Below the pieces are notes generated by a model. That model saw only the letters and a program-made list of their open reading frames with translations. It was not told where the DNA came from and did not search any database. The translations under genes and the position numbers were made by a program. From an uncultured Oscillospiraceae bacterium (lineage in GTDB: Bacteria; Bacillota; Clostridia; Oscillospirales; Oscillospiraceae), in contig CAJULD010000016.1 of assembly GCA_910587505.1 (NCBI GenBank), forward strand, positions 1 to 64,000: 64,000 bases of DNA. The letters run 5' to 3'. Each line of letters starts with the position of its first letter. The stretch's first letter is position 1. Of this stretch, positions 51,652 to 59,651 are shown in pieces.

Positions 51652-52008
51652 ATGCAGTATCTGAACGCGTTCCTGTGCGGCGGCATCCTGTGTGCCATCG
51701 GACAGATTTTCATCGACAAAACCCAACTGACTCCTGCCCGTATTCTGACGGGGTATGTAGTGACCGGCGTGTTTTTGGAGGCCATCGGTGTGTACGGGCC
51801 CATTGCGGACTGGGGCGGGGCGGGTGCTTCCGTGCCCCTGACGGGGTTTGGCTCTAATCTGGCCAGGGGAGTGGCCAGTGCCGTGGGAGAGAAGGGCTGG
51901 CTGGGCGTAATGACCGGCGCTCTCACCGCCACGGCGGGAGGCATCGCGGCGGCGGTGGTGTTCTCTTTTCTGGCCGCGCTGGTGTTCAAGCCGGGAGAAA
52001 AGCGGTAA
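51652..52008 (+). CDS. spoVAE: Stage V sporulation protein AE
   Basis: 118 residues, the SpoVAEb length. Three to four hydrophobic segments and the motifs FLCGGILCAIGQIFIDKT, ARILTGYVVTGVFLEAIGVYGP and GFGSNLARG identify it. It is a membrane part of the dipicolinate channel. The ATG at 51652 lies seven bases after AAGGAGGAGG; an ATG four bases earlier is in another frame. It is likely transcribed with spoVAD in the forespore. A hairpin follows the stop. Confidence 0.93.
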   Translation: MQYLNAFLCGGILCAIGQIFIDKTQLTPARILTGYVVTGVFLEAIGVYGPIADWGGAGASVPLTGFGSNLARGVASAVGEKGWLGVMTGALTATAGGIAAAVVFSFLAALVFKPGEKR

Positions 52009-52009
52009 A

Positions 52010-52037
52010 CAGAAGCGGCCCTGCGGGGCCGCTTCTG
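52010..52037 (+). terminator. Hairpin after spoVAE
   Basis: CAGAAGCGGCCC (52010-52021) pairs with GGGCCGCTTCTG (52026-52037). No T-run; role inferred from position two bases past the stop. Confidence 0.5.
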
Positions 52038-52208
52038 CGTGCGTAAGGGAAAAGCAGCCAAAGTTACTTAAATGCTCTGTTCGCGCTGCGGCGTACCGGG
52101 TCTGATTCTACCGGAAATGCCTGTCCGGATGCGCCGGCCTTCCTCGCCTATATGCAGGGCCCCGGGCTGCCGGCGGGAAGAAAACGGAGCGGGCCGCAAA
52201 ATTCCCTC

Positions 52209-52237
52209 TTGACAAATACCCCCGCGGGGTATATAAT
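52209..52237 (+). promoter_or_regulatory. csoR-copA promoter with CsoR operator 1
   Basis: TTGACA (52209-52214) and TATAAT (52232-52237) are 17 bp apart. The spacer is filled by the palindrome ATACCCCCGCGGGGTAT (52216-52232), the G/C-rich type bound by CsoR-family repressors. Confidence 0.85.
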
Positions 52238-52250
52238 GACAGCAATCTAA

Positions 52251-52267
52251 ATACCCCCAGGAGGTAT
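52251..52267 (+). promoter_or_regulatory. CsoR operator 2 overlapping the ribosome site
   Basis: ATACCCCCAGGAGGTAT is a near-copy of operator 1 that lies 35 bp downstream. It contains the csoR Shine-Dalgarno AGGAGG (52259-52264). Confidence 0.75.
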
Positions 52268-52271
52268 TGAA

Positions 52272-52571
52272 ATGAACGACTGCTGCCACTGTGATAAAAA
52301 GCGCATCCGCAGCGATGAGGAGATGAAAAAGCTCTCCAACCGACTCTGCCGCATTGAGGGACAGGTCCGCGGCCTGCGGGAAATGCTGCAAAAGGACGTG
52401 TACTGTCCGGATATCCTCGTCCAGGTCTCCGCCGTGAACGCCGCCCTCAACAGCTTTGGCAGGGAACTGCTCAGCGAGCATATCCGTACCTGCGTGGCGG
52501 ACGGCATCCGGCAGGGGGACGGCGAGGTCGTTGAGGAACTGGTGAGCGTATTGCAGAAGCTGATGAAATAG
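52272..52571 (+). CDS. csoR: CsoR-family copper-sensing repressor
   Basis: 99 residues; a four-helix-bundle repressor (DUF156). The family core is present as RLCRIEGQVRGLREML, and the copper ligand set Cys-His-Cys is seen in VYCPDIL, SEHIRTC. The N-terminus has an extra Cys/His cluster (CCHCDKK). It represses its own operon until Cu(I) binds. The ATG follows AGGAGG at seven bases. copA starts 15 bp downstream. Two operator palindromes precede it. A nickel or cobalt sensor (RcnR) is less likely given copA. Confidence 0.93.
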   Translation: MNDCCHCDKKRIRSDEEMKKLSNRLCRIEGQVRGLREMLQKDVYCPDILVQVSAVNAALNSFGRELLSEHIRTCVADGIRQGDGEVVEELVSVLQKLMK

Positions 52572-52586
52572 GCAGGGAGGGAAACT

Positions 52587-55166
52587 ATGAAACAGACTTT
52601 TAACGTAACGGGCATGACCTGCTCCGCCTGCTCCGCCCATGTGGAGAAGGCCGTGGGCAGAGTGGAGGGCGTCAGCCAGGTGAGCGTAAACCTGCTGGGC
52701 AACAATATGCAGGTGACCTATGATGAGGATACGGTAACGGCGGAGGGCATCATTGCCGCCGTGACGGCGTCCGGCTACGGCGCGTCCCTGCCGCAGAAGG
52801 CGGGGAAGAAGGCCGCCGCCCCCCGGCGGGAGGATGCAATGGCCGGGGAGGCCGGGGAGATGAAGCGCCGCCTGGTCTGGTCCTTCGTCTTCCTGATCCC
52901 GCTCTTTTACATCTCCATGGGCCATATGATGGGCGCGCCTCTGCCGGGATTCCTGGTGGGGATGGAAAACGCACTGGCGTTTGCCTTTACCCAGCTGCTG
53001 CTCACCCTGCCCATTATGTATCTCAACGACAGGTATTACCGGACAGGATTCAAAACCCTGCTCCACGGCGCGCCCAACATGGATTCTCTGATTGCCGTGG
53101 GCTCCATCGCCGCCGTGATCTACGGCGTGGCCGCCATCTATCAGATCGGCTGGGGGCTGGGCCACGGGGACATGGCGCTGGTGAGCAGGTACCACATGGA
53201 CCTGTACTTTGAGTCCGCGGGGATGATATTGACCCTCATTACTCTGGGCAAATTCCTGGAGACCCGCTCCAAGGGGAAGACCGGCGAGGCCATCACCCGG
53301 TTGATGGATCTGGCCCCCAGGACCGCCAGCGTCCTGCGGGGCGGCAAAGAGGTGGAAATCCCGGTGGAGGACGTGCTGGTGGGCGACCGGATCGTGGTCC
53401 GGCCCGGCCAGTCGGTTCCCGTGGACGGCGTCATTGTGGAGGGCGCCTCCGCCGTGGACGAGAGCGCTCTCACCGGCGAGAGCCTGCCGGTGGACAAGGG
53501 CGTGGGCGACCGGGTGGCCGCCGCGTCCATCAACAAATCCGGCTCCTTTACCTTCCAGGCGCTGCGGGTGGGCGAGGACACCACGCTGGCCCAGATGATC
53601 CGTCTGGTGGAGGAAGCCTCCGGCTCGAAGGCCCCGATTGCCAAGCTGGCGGATAAGGTGGCGGGGGTGTTCGTGCCGGTAGTGATGGTCATTGCCGCCG
53701 TATCGGCCGTCGTCTGGCTGGCGGTCACCGGCAGCGTTACCAGCGCCCTCACCGCCGGTGTGTCGGTGCTGGTGATCTCCTGTCCCTGCGCGCTGGGACT
53801 GGCCACGCCGGTGGCCATCATGGTGGGCACCGGGAAGGGCGCCGAGAACGGCATCCTGGTCAAATCCGCCGAGGCGCTGGAAACGCTGCACGCCATCGAC
53901 ACCGTGGTCCTGGATAAAACCGGGACGCTGACTCAGGGCAAGCCTGAGGTAACCGACGTCCTGCCTGCGGAAGGACTGACGGAAAACGCGCTGCTGGGGC
54001 TGGCCGCCTGTCTGGAGTCGCCGTCGGAGCATCCGCTGGGAGCGGCGATTGTGGAGGAGGCCGCGCGCCGCGGGCTGCCTCACCAGCCGGTGAACGGCTT
54101 TCAGGCCGTCCATGGCCGGGGCGTGCGGGCAGAGCTGGGCGGGCGCGCCTGCCTGGCGGGAAACCAGGCCATGATGGAGGAGGCGGGGATCGATCTGACC
54201 GGCTGGCTCCCCAGCGCGGAAGCGCTGGCCAATGAGGGAAAGACGCCCCTCTACTTCGCCAGAGAGAGCGCCCTGCTGGGCGTCATCGCCGTGGCGGACA
54301 CCCCAAAGCCCACCAGTAAAGACGCCGTGGCTGCCTTCCGCAGTCTGGGCATCGAGGTCATCATGCTCACCGGCGACAACCGCCGGACGGCGGATGCCAT
54401 CGGGCGGGAGCTGGGCGTCGCCCAGGTGCTGGCCGAAGTCCTTCCTCAGGATAAGGAGCGGAAGATTTCCGATTTGCAGAGTCAGGGCCGGAAGGTGGCT
54501 ATGGTAGGCGACGGCATCAACGACGCGCCCGCCCTGGCCAGGGCGGACGTAGGTCTGGCCATTGGCGCGGGAACCGACGTGGCCATGGAGAGCGCGGACA
54601 TCGTACTGATGAAAAGCGACCTGATGGACGCCGCCGCCGCCGTGGAGCTCAGCCGGGCCACCATCCGGAATATCAGGCAGAACCTGTTCTGGGCGTTTTT
54701 CTACAATTCTCTGGGCATCCCTCTGGCGGCAGGCGTATTTTACTACGCTCTGCACTGGCAGCTCAATCCCATGTTCGCAGCCGCGGCCATGAGCCTGAGC
54801 AGTGTGACGGTGGTGTCCAACGCTCTGCGGCTGCGGTTTTTCCAGAGTAAATTTCACGCCGCCGCTTCCCCCGTCTCCGGCGATACCGGGGCCGCCTGTC
54901 AGGCGGGCTGCCCTGTCGCGCTGCAAGCAATAGAAGATCAACAGGAACAAGGAGGAACAACCGCTATGACAAAGACCATTAAAATCGAGGGCATGATGTG
55001 CGCCCACTGCTCCGGACGGGTGGAGAAAGCCCTGAACAGCCTGCCCGGCGTCACCGCCACGGTGGACCTGGAGGCGGGAACCGCTGCGGTCACCGGGGAC
55101 GCTGCCGACGAAATCCTGACCAGGGCCGTCACCGAGGCAGGGTATACCGTGACCGGGATTGAATGA
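52587..55166 (+). CDS. copA: Copper-exporting P1B-type ATPase fused to a C-terminal CopZ-like domain
   Basis: 859 residues; exports Cu(I). An N-terminal heavy-metal domain has Cys12 and Cys15 (GMTCSAC). The transmembrane metal site is CPC (ISCPCALGLATP); TGES, DKTGT (Asp443), HP (SPSEHPLG), TGDN and GDGINDAP are all intact. After the last helices a linker (about 755-793) leads to a second metal domain, residues 794-859, with MMCAHC. That segment has its own AAGGAGG ribosome site and ATG (54966), so it may also be made as a separate 66-residue chaperone. It forms an operon with csoR. Confidence 0.95.
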   Translation: MKQTFNVTGMTCSACSAHVEKAVGRVEGVSQVSVNLLGNNMQVTYDEDTVTAEGIIAAVTASGYGASLPQKAGKKAAAPRREDAMAGEAGEMKRRLVWSFVFLIPLFYISMGHMMGAPLPGFLVGMENALAFAFTQLLLTLPIMYLNDRYYRTGFKTLLHGAPNMDSLIAVGSIAAVIYGVAAIYQIGWGLGHGDMALVSRYHMDLYFESAGMILTLITLGKFLETRSKGKTGEAITRLMDLAPRTASVLRGGKEVEIPVEDVLVGDRIVVRPGQSVPVDGVIVEGASAVDESALTGESLPVDKGVGDRVAAASINKSGSFTFQALRVGEDTTLAQMIRLVEEASGSKAPIAKLADKVAGVFVPVVMVIAAVSAVVWLAVTGSVTSALTAGVSVLVISCPCALGLATPVAIMVGTGKGAENGILVKSAEALETLHAIDTVVLDKTGTLTQGKPEVTDVLPAEGLTENALLGLAACLESPSEHPLGAAIVEEAARRGLPHQPVNGFQAVHGRGVRAELGGRACLAGNQAMMEEAGIDLTGWLPSAEALANEGKTPLYFARESALLGVIAVADTPKPTSKDAVAAFRSLGIEVIMLTGDNRRTADAIGRELGVAQVLAEVLPQDKERKISDLQSQGRKVAMVGDGINDAPALARADVGLAIGAGTDVAMESADIVLMKSDLMDAAAAVELSRATIRNIRQNLFWAFFYNSLGIPLAAGVFYYALHWQLNPMFAAAAMSLSSVTVVSNALRLRFFQSKFHAAASPVSGDTGAACQAGCPVALQAIEDQQEQGGTTAMTKTIKIEGMMCAHCSGRVEKALNSLPGVTATVDLEAGTAAVTGDAADEILTRAVTEAGYTVTGIE
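54949..54968 (+). promoter_or_regulatory. Internal ribosome site for a CopZ-like chaperone within copA
   Basis: AAGGAGG (54949-54955) lies ten bases before an in-frame ATG at 54966, at the boundary of the C-terminal metal-binding domain. It suggests a copZ gene fused to copA by loss of the intervening stop, or dual translation. Confidence 0.6.
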
Positions 55167-55173
55167 CCGGAGA

Positions 55174-55209
55174 AAGCGCCCTGCGGAACGGATGCTCCGC
55201 AGGGCGCTT
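55174..55209 (+). terminator. Hairpin after copA
   Basis: AAGCGCCCTGCGGA (55174-55187) pairs with TCCGCAGGGCGCTT (55196-55209), just past the copA stop. Confidence 0.6.
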
Positions 55210-55468
55210 CCGCGTGTCAAAAAAGTGGCTGCGCCACTTTTTTGAGAGGAAATCCGCTTCCCTCTGCGCCCCAACTGTGCGCCTGTGGCGCACAATCCGA
55301 CGCTCGCTTCGCGCAAAGTGTTTTTCCCCGTGAGCCGGCCCAAAGGCCGGCTCAGCGCTGAAAGCGGCGCTTCATGACGTACACGCCGTGGGAAAAACGA
55401 TTTCATTCTATTTGCCGCCTCCGGGCGGCAAACTCCTGCGGAGGGCTTTTTGACAGGCTGAAGTACCC
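55210..55468. repeat. Palindromic repeat block downstream of copA
   Basis: It holds a perfect hairpin TCAAAAAAGTGGC/GCCACTTTTTTGA (55217-55245, terminator-like from both strands), TGTGCGCC/GGCGCACA near 55277, GAGCCGGCC/GGCCGGCTC near 55332, and copy 2 of the 40-bp repeat (55418-55457). No gene is seen. Confidence 0.7.
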
Positions 55469-55497
55469 TTGACAGCCGCCGGTACATACCGTACAAT
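55469..55497 (+). promoter_or_regulatory. Promoter of the DUF1576 gene
   Basis: TTGACA (55469-55474) and TACAAT (55492-55497) are 17 bp apart, about 40 bp before the start codon. Confidence 0.7.
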
Positions 55498-55537
55498 AGG
55501 GGAAGATTGAGCACGGGGATATAAGGAGGGCTGGCGT

Positions 55538-56812
55538 ATGGCGGCGACAGACGAACTGACAGCATTGCGCAGCGGGCAACTATACCGGATCCCGCTGGTC
55601 CTGGCCGGGCTGCTGGCCCTGTTTGCCGCAGCGGCCCAGCCGGACCGGTCCCTGCTCCGGGGCTTCTGGGAGATACAGGTCAATGAGGCCGGCCTCATCA
55701 CGGACCCTATGGCCACCGGCGGCGTGGGAGCGGCGCTTCTGAACGCGGCGCTGGTACTGCTGCTCAGTACGCTGCTGCTGCGGCGAATGAAGCTGCCCTT
55801 CACCGGGGCGGCCTTTGCGTGCCTGTTCCTCATGGCGGGATTTTCCCTGCTGGGGAAAAATCTGGTCAATATCGCGCCCGTTGTGGCGGGAGGGTGGCTC
55901 CATGCCCTCTACAAGCGGGAGCGCTTCGCGCAATATGTCTATCTGACCCTCTATGGCACCTGCCTCTCCCCCATGGTCAGCTTCCTGCTGGTGCGGGTGC
56001 GGCCGGGAGTGCGGTGGGTCGCCATGGCGGCCTGCGGCCTGGTCATCGGATTCCTCCTGCCTGCCATCGCCCGGTTCACCACCAGAATCCACCAGGGCTA
56101 CAACCTCTACAACGTGGGCTTTGCAGCCGGGATTCTGGGACTTGGCATTGCCAGCGTTCTCAAAGGCTTTGGGGTGGAATTTGACTCCGGCGTCAGCTGG
56201 AGTCGGGAAGGGCACGGATTATTGTGCATTCTGGTTGCCGCGGTGCTGCTGGGCCTGCTGGCCGCCGGAATCGCTCTGGGCTGCCGGAGCTGGCAGGCGT
56301 ACAGCCGGATTTTCCGCCACTCCGGGCGCGCGGTGGCGGACTTCATCCTGCTGGACGGACCGGGACTTGCGCTGGTAAACATGGCGGCGGTGGGCGCGGT
56401 GGGCTTTGCCTACCTGCTGGCGCTCTATCCGCTGGGGGTGCGGCTCAACGGACCGCTGGTGTGCTGCATCTTTGCCATGACCGGTTTTGGCGCTTTCGGC
56501 AAGCACCCCAAAAACGTGCTGCCGGTAATGGCGGGGGCGGTGGTGGCGGCGCTGCTGCTGGTGGCGGTGCCCATCACCTCGCCCGGCGTACTGCTGGCCA
56601 CGCTGCTGTGCACCTGCCTGGCCCCCATTGCGGGACAGTTTGGCCGGGGCTGGGGCATGGCAGCCGGATTTATCCACATGACCATAGTGCAGAATACCAG
56701 CATCCTCCACGGGGGGATGAATCTATACAATAATGGCTTTGCGGCGGGGCTGGTGTGTATTTTACTGATCCCCATCATCAAGTCCATGTCGCCGGAGCCG
56801 GAGGAGGATTGA
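55538..56812 (+). CDS. DUF1576 polytopic membrane protein
   Basis: 424 residues with about ten to twelve hydrophobic segments. I place it in DUF1576 from overall pattern. The two halves look duplicated: LLGKNLVNIAPVVAGGWLHAL and HQGYNLYNVGFAAGIL in the first half correspond to FGKHPKNVLPVMAGAVVAAL and HGGMNLYNNGFAAGLV in the second. This internal symmetry suggests a transporter or channel, but no substrate is known. The ATG follows AAGGAGG. A small gene follows five bases after its stop. Confidence 0.8.
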   Translation: MAATDELTALRSGQLYRIPLVLAGLLALFAAAAQPDRSLLRGFWEIQVNEAGLITDPMATGGVGAALLNAALVLLLSTLLLRRMKLPFTGAAFACLFLMAGFSLLGKNLVNIAPVVAGGWLHALYKRERFAQYVYLTLYGTCLSPMVSFLLVRVRPGVRWVAMAACGLVIGFLLPAIARFTTRIHQGYNLYNVGFAAGILGLGIASVLKGFGVEFDSGVSWSREGHGLLCILVAAVLLGLLAAGIALGCRSWQAYSRIFRHSGRAVADFILLDGPGLALVNMAAVGAVGFAYLLALYPLGVRLNGPLVCCIFAMTGFGAFGKHPKNVLPVMAGAVVAALLLVAVPITSPGVLLATLLCTCLAPIAGQFGRGWGMAAGFIHMTIVQNTSILHGGMNLYNNGFAAGLVCILLIPIIKSMSPEPEED

Positions 56813-56817
56813 CCGGC

Positions 56818-57180
56818 ATGAAAAAGCGTATCTACCGGACCCGCCGCAGGATGAACCACGTGGTCAGCGAGCTGAGCCACGCGCTGCTGCTGGCAGGCGG
56901 CCAGGAAATCGACCTGCACCTGAGCCGGGAGGAGAACGGGCTGCGCCTTCGCCTGGAGGGAGACTTTTCTCCGGAGCACCAGCACGCCATGGAGCGGATG
57001 GCCCGCCTGCTCCAGCCTGTGGTCCGGGATCCGGCCCTGGTGGAGACCTACAGCGAGCTGACCGGTGAGGACCAGTACACTGACGAGAGCGAAATGGCCC
57101 TGGTGGGACAGATGGTGGACGAGTCAAAGGTCGCCGTGGAGCCGGGACGGGTAAGAATGAATCTGTTTCTGGCGTTTTAG
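56818..57180 (+). CDS. Unknown small protein downstream of DUF1576
   Basis: 120 residues that I do not recognise. It is soluble, basic at the N-terminus (MKKRIYRTRRRM) and acidic afterwards, with a helix (about 12-28), a strand pair (DLHLSREENGLRLRLEG) and a helix, possibly a small alpha/beta fold. The ATG at 56818 follows GGAGGATT and lies five bases after the DUF1576 stop, so the genes are probably coupled. Function may be linked to the membrane protein; this is by position only. Confidence 0.7.
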   Translation: MKKRIYRTRRRMNHVVSELSHALLLAGGQEIDLHLSREENGLRLRLEGDFSPEHQHAMERMARLLQPVVRDPALVETYSELTGEDQYTDESEMALVGQMVDESKVAVEPGRVRMNLFLAF

Positions 57181-57261
57181 TACCTGTATTAACAACCGCT
57201 GCGTGCAGGTTCTAAGACAGGAAAAATCGCGCATACTACAGCTGAAAAGGAGGGATGCGCG

Positions 57262-58563
57262 ATGGATTCTATCTGGACGAGGACGGTGCAGCCGCCCTCG
57301 TTCCCACCGCTGGAAGGCAGCCGGAAGACGGACGTTCTGGTCATTGGCGGCGGGATCACGGGGATTTTGTGCGCCTGGCTGCTCCGGCAGGCCGGGGCGG
57401 ACTGCCTGCTGGTGGAGGCGGAACAGCTCTTCGGAGGCGTCACCGGCGGCACCACCGGGAAAATCACGTCCCAGCACGGGCTGGTCTACCACCGGCTGAT
57501 CCGGGAATTCGGCGTGGATGGGGCCCGGCTCTACTGGCGGGCCCAGGAGGATGCGCTGGGGCGGTACCGGTCCCTTTGCCGGAAAATCGACTGCGATTTT
57601 GAAACGAAGGACAACTATGTTTACTCGCTGGACGATCCGGGAGAGCTGGAGCGGGAAATGGAGGCGCTGGGCCAGATCGGCGCGCCCGCGCGGTATGTCC
57701 GGGACCCGGCGCTGCCCTTTCCCACTGCCGGGGCGGTCTGCTTCCCCGGTCAGGGACAGTTTCATCCGCTGAAGCTTCTGTCTGCCCTTGTCCGGGATCT
57801 GCCGGTTCACGAGCGGACCCGCGCACTGGAGTGGATGCCGGGCCGGGTCAGAACGGAGCGGGGAACCATAACGGCGGAAAAGATCATCGCTGCCACCCAC
57901 TTTCCCTTCCTGACCGGTCACGGCGCATATTTCCTGAAGCTGTACCAGCACCGCTCCTGCGTTGCCGCGCTGGAGAACGCCCCGGACATGGGGGGAATGT
58001 ACGTGGACGCGGCGCAGACGGGCCTGTCTTTCCGAAACTGCAACGGTCTGCTCCTGCTGGGAGGCGGCGGCCACCGGACGGGGAAGAAGGGCGGCGGATG
58101 GCCGGCGTTGGAAAAGGCGGCCCGGAAATACTACCCGCAGGCCAAAATCGCTTTTCAATGGGCGGCTCAGGACTGCATGTCGCTGGACGGCGCGGCCTAT
58201 ATCGGCCCGTATGGGCGGCGCACGCCAGGTCTTTACACCGCCTCCGGCTTTAACAAGTGGGGAATGACCGGGGCAATGACGGCGGCCACGCTGCTGACGG
58301 ACCTGGTTCTGGAGCGGGAAAATCCCTATGCGGCGCTGTTCCGGCCTGACCGGACAGTCCTGCGGCCCCAGCTGGCGGTGAATATGCTGGAATCGACGGT
58401 GAACCTGCTGACGCCCACCGTGCCCCGGTGCCCCCACATGGGCTGCGCACTGAAGTGCAACCGGCAGGAGCACAGCTGGGACTGTCCCTGTCACGGGTCC
58501 CGGTTTACGGAGGCGGGCGCGGTGCTGGACGGGCCGGCCAACGGAGATAAGAAAATGCAGTAA
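57262..58563 (+). CDS. FAD-dependent oxidoreductase with C-terminal Rieske domain
   Basis: 433 residues. The N-terminal FAD motif is GGGITG (29-34) and the DAO-type fold spans to about 360, with GGTTGKITSQHG near the flavin and the second nucleotide motif at YTASGFNKWGMTGAM. The C-terminal Rieske centre is C390-x-H392 and C408-x2-H411 (CPHMGC, CPCHGS). This fusion family occurs in Bacillus and clostridia; substrates are unknown. The ATG follows AAAGGAGG. It is probably monocistronic. A 32-bp perfect palindrome follows the stop. The Rieske cluster suggests electron transfer to or from the flavin. Confidence 0.9.
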   Translation: MDSIWTRTVQPPSFPPLEGSRKTDVLVIGGGITGILCAWLLRQAGADCLLVEAEQLFGGVTGGTTGKITSQHGLVYHRLIREFGVDGARLYWRAQEDALGRYRSLCRKIDCDFETKDNYVYSLDDPGELEREMEALGQIGAPARYVRDPALPFPTAGAVCFPGQGQFHPLKLLSALVRDLPVHERTRALEWMPGRVRTERGTITAEKIIAATHFPFLTGHGAYFLKLYQHRSCVAALENAPDMGGMYVDAAQTGLSFRNCNGLLLLGGGGHRTGKKGGGWPALEKAARKYYPQAKIAFQWAAQDCMSLDGAAYIGPYGRRTPGLYTASGFNKWGMTGAMTAATLLTDLVLERENPYAALFRPDRTVLRPQLAVNMLESTVNLLTPTVPRCPHMGCALKCNRQEHSWDCPCHGSRFTEAGAVLDGPANGDKKMQ

Positions 58564-58592
58564 GGAGAGCGGCCCGCGGGCCGCTCTCCTTA
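58561..58592. terminator. 32-bp perfect palindrome after the Rieske oxidoreductase
   Basis: TAAGGAGAGCGGCCCG at 58561-58576 is mirrored exactly to 58592, overlapping the stop codon. No T-run. A similar AAGGAGAGC... palindrome is at 63761-63788. Confidence 0.6.
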
Positions 58593-59003
58593 CTGTGTGT
58601 CACGGCAGTATTATGAAAAAGGCTGCCGCTTTTAATAAGATTATGTACCTTGTGCCAATGCTCATATACGGTAAAGAAGCAGGCAACCGAAAACAGGAGA
58701 CAGACCGCCAGCACCACACTATTCCGAACCAAAGAAGCCAAAGGCCAAAAGACAAGCATTGTGGAAATGTGCATAACAGGCTATTCCGTCATGGAAAAGT
58801 CTGTTCACGGCACATGGAAAAGCTAAAGTGCAGCTTTCCCACGTCCCGCAAACAGAGTGACCCACAATTCCATGAGATAGCCAGTTATTCACATTCCCAC
58901 AATGCCGACTACGGCGGAATCCCTCTCATTCTTCTCTTTTTTACTTTCATGCTTTACAGTGTTTTCTGATTTGAGAAAATTGGGTGAAAGTTCAGTTCAG
59001 GGA
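58593..59003. other. Non-coding or decayed region
   Basis: About 400 bp without a convincing gene. A minus-strand frame (about 58620-58774) encodes a hydrophobic peptide (MLVFWPLASLVRNSVVLAV) that could be the remnant of a membrane protein. Base composition becomes AT-rich toward the right. Confidence 0.45.
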
Positions 59004-59053
59004 TTGACAAAATCAGTTTTGCGGCTTATAATATAATTCACGTTATATAACGT
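59004..59053 (+). promoter_or_regulatory. tetR promoter and palindromic operator
   Basis: TTGACA (59004-59009) and TATAAT (59027-59032) are 17 bp apart. The perfect palindrome ACGTTATATAACGT (59040-59053) covers the probable start point, fitting autorepression by the TetR protein. Confidence 0.8.
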
Positions 59054-59078
59054 AAATTATTAAACAGGAGAAAGCGAT

Positions 59079-59651
59079 ATGCCACCAAAACCTAAAATCA
59101 CAAGTGATATGGTTATTGACGCTGCATTTGAGGTAGCCCGCAAAACAGGTGCGGAAAACATCAATGCACGGACAGTATCAAAAAAACTGAACTGTTCCAC
59201 ACAGCCTGTTATGTATCATTTTGCAACGATTGAAAATTTAAGAAAAGCTGCTTATAAAAAAGCAGATGAATATCATACGGAATATCTGATGAACATTCCA
59301 GAAACACAAGAAGATACAGTGCTTGGAATCGGGTTAAATTATATCCGCTTTGCGATTGAAGAACCCTATTTGTTCCGCTTTCTGTTTCAATCGGGGCTTG
59401 CCGCCCACAACAGTCTGCTTGAAATGGTAAATTCCGAGGAACTTATACCCGTTATTTCTGTAATGCAGGAAGAAATGGATATGAATATTGAACAAACAAA
59501 AGAGGTTTTTATAACGCTCGCGTTGTTCGTACATGGATATGCCAGTATCATAGCCAACAATTCATTGGAGTATGATGAAAAACTTATAACAACCCATTTG
59601 GAACGGGTATATACAGGTGCGATATTAGCGATACAGGAGGAAATGAGATGA
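59079..59651 (+). CDS. TetR-family transcriptional regulator
   Basis: 190 residues. The N-terminal HTH (about 8-52) shows VIDAAFEVARKTGAENINARTVSKKL and STQPVMYHFATIENLRKAAYKKAD. The C-terminal domain (about 75-185) with AIEEPYLFRFLFQSG is typical of regulators next to CPBP proteases or efflux genes. The gene is AT-rich relative to the GC-rich host. Its stop overlaps the start of the CPBP protease gene by four bases (ATGA), so the pair is an operon under a palindromic operator. The ligand is unknown. Confidence 0.92.
   Translation: MPPKPKITSDMVIDAAFEVARKTGAENINARTVSKKLNCSTQPVMYHFATIENLRKAAYKKADEYHTEYLMNIPETQEDTVLGIGLNYIRFAIEEPYLFRFLFQSGLAAHNSLLEMVNSEELIPVISVMQEEMDMNIEQTKEVFITLALFVHGYASIIANNSLEYDEKLITTHLERVYTGAILAIQEEMR

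Noticed and set aside
52068..55565. A 1165-residue open frame on the minus strand opposite csoR-copA
   Set aside because: It mirrors a GC-rich coding gene, lacks a ribosome site and known motifs, and is rich in His/Gly/Gln as antisense frames of GC-rich genes are. copA on plus is certain.
58595..58969. 124-residue plus-strand frame in the gap before tetR
   Set aside because: Unusual composition, no ribosome site and no recognisable motif. The opposite hydrophobic frame is only a possible remnant.
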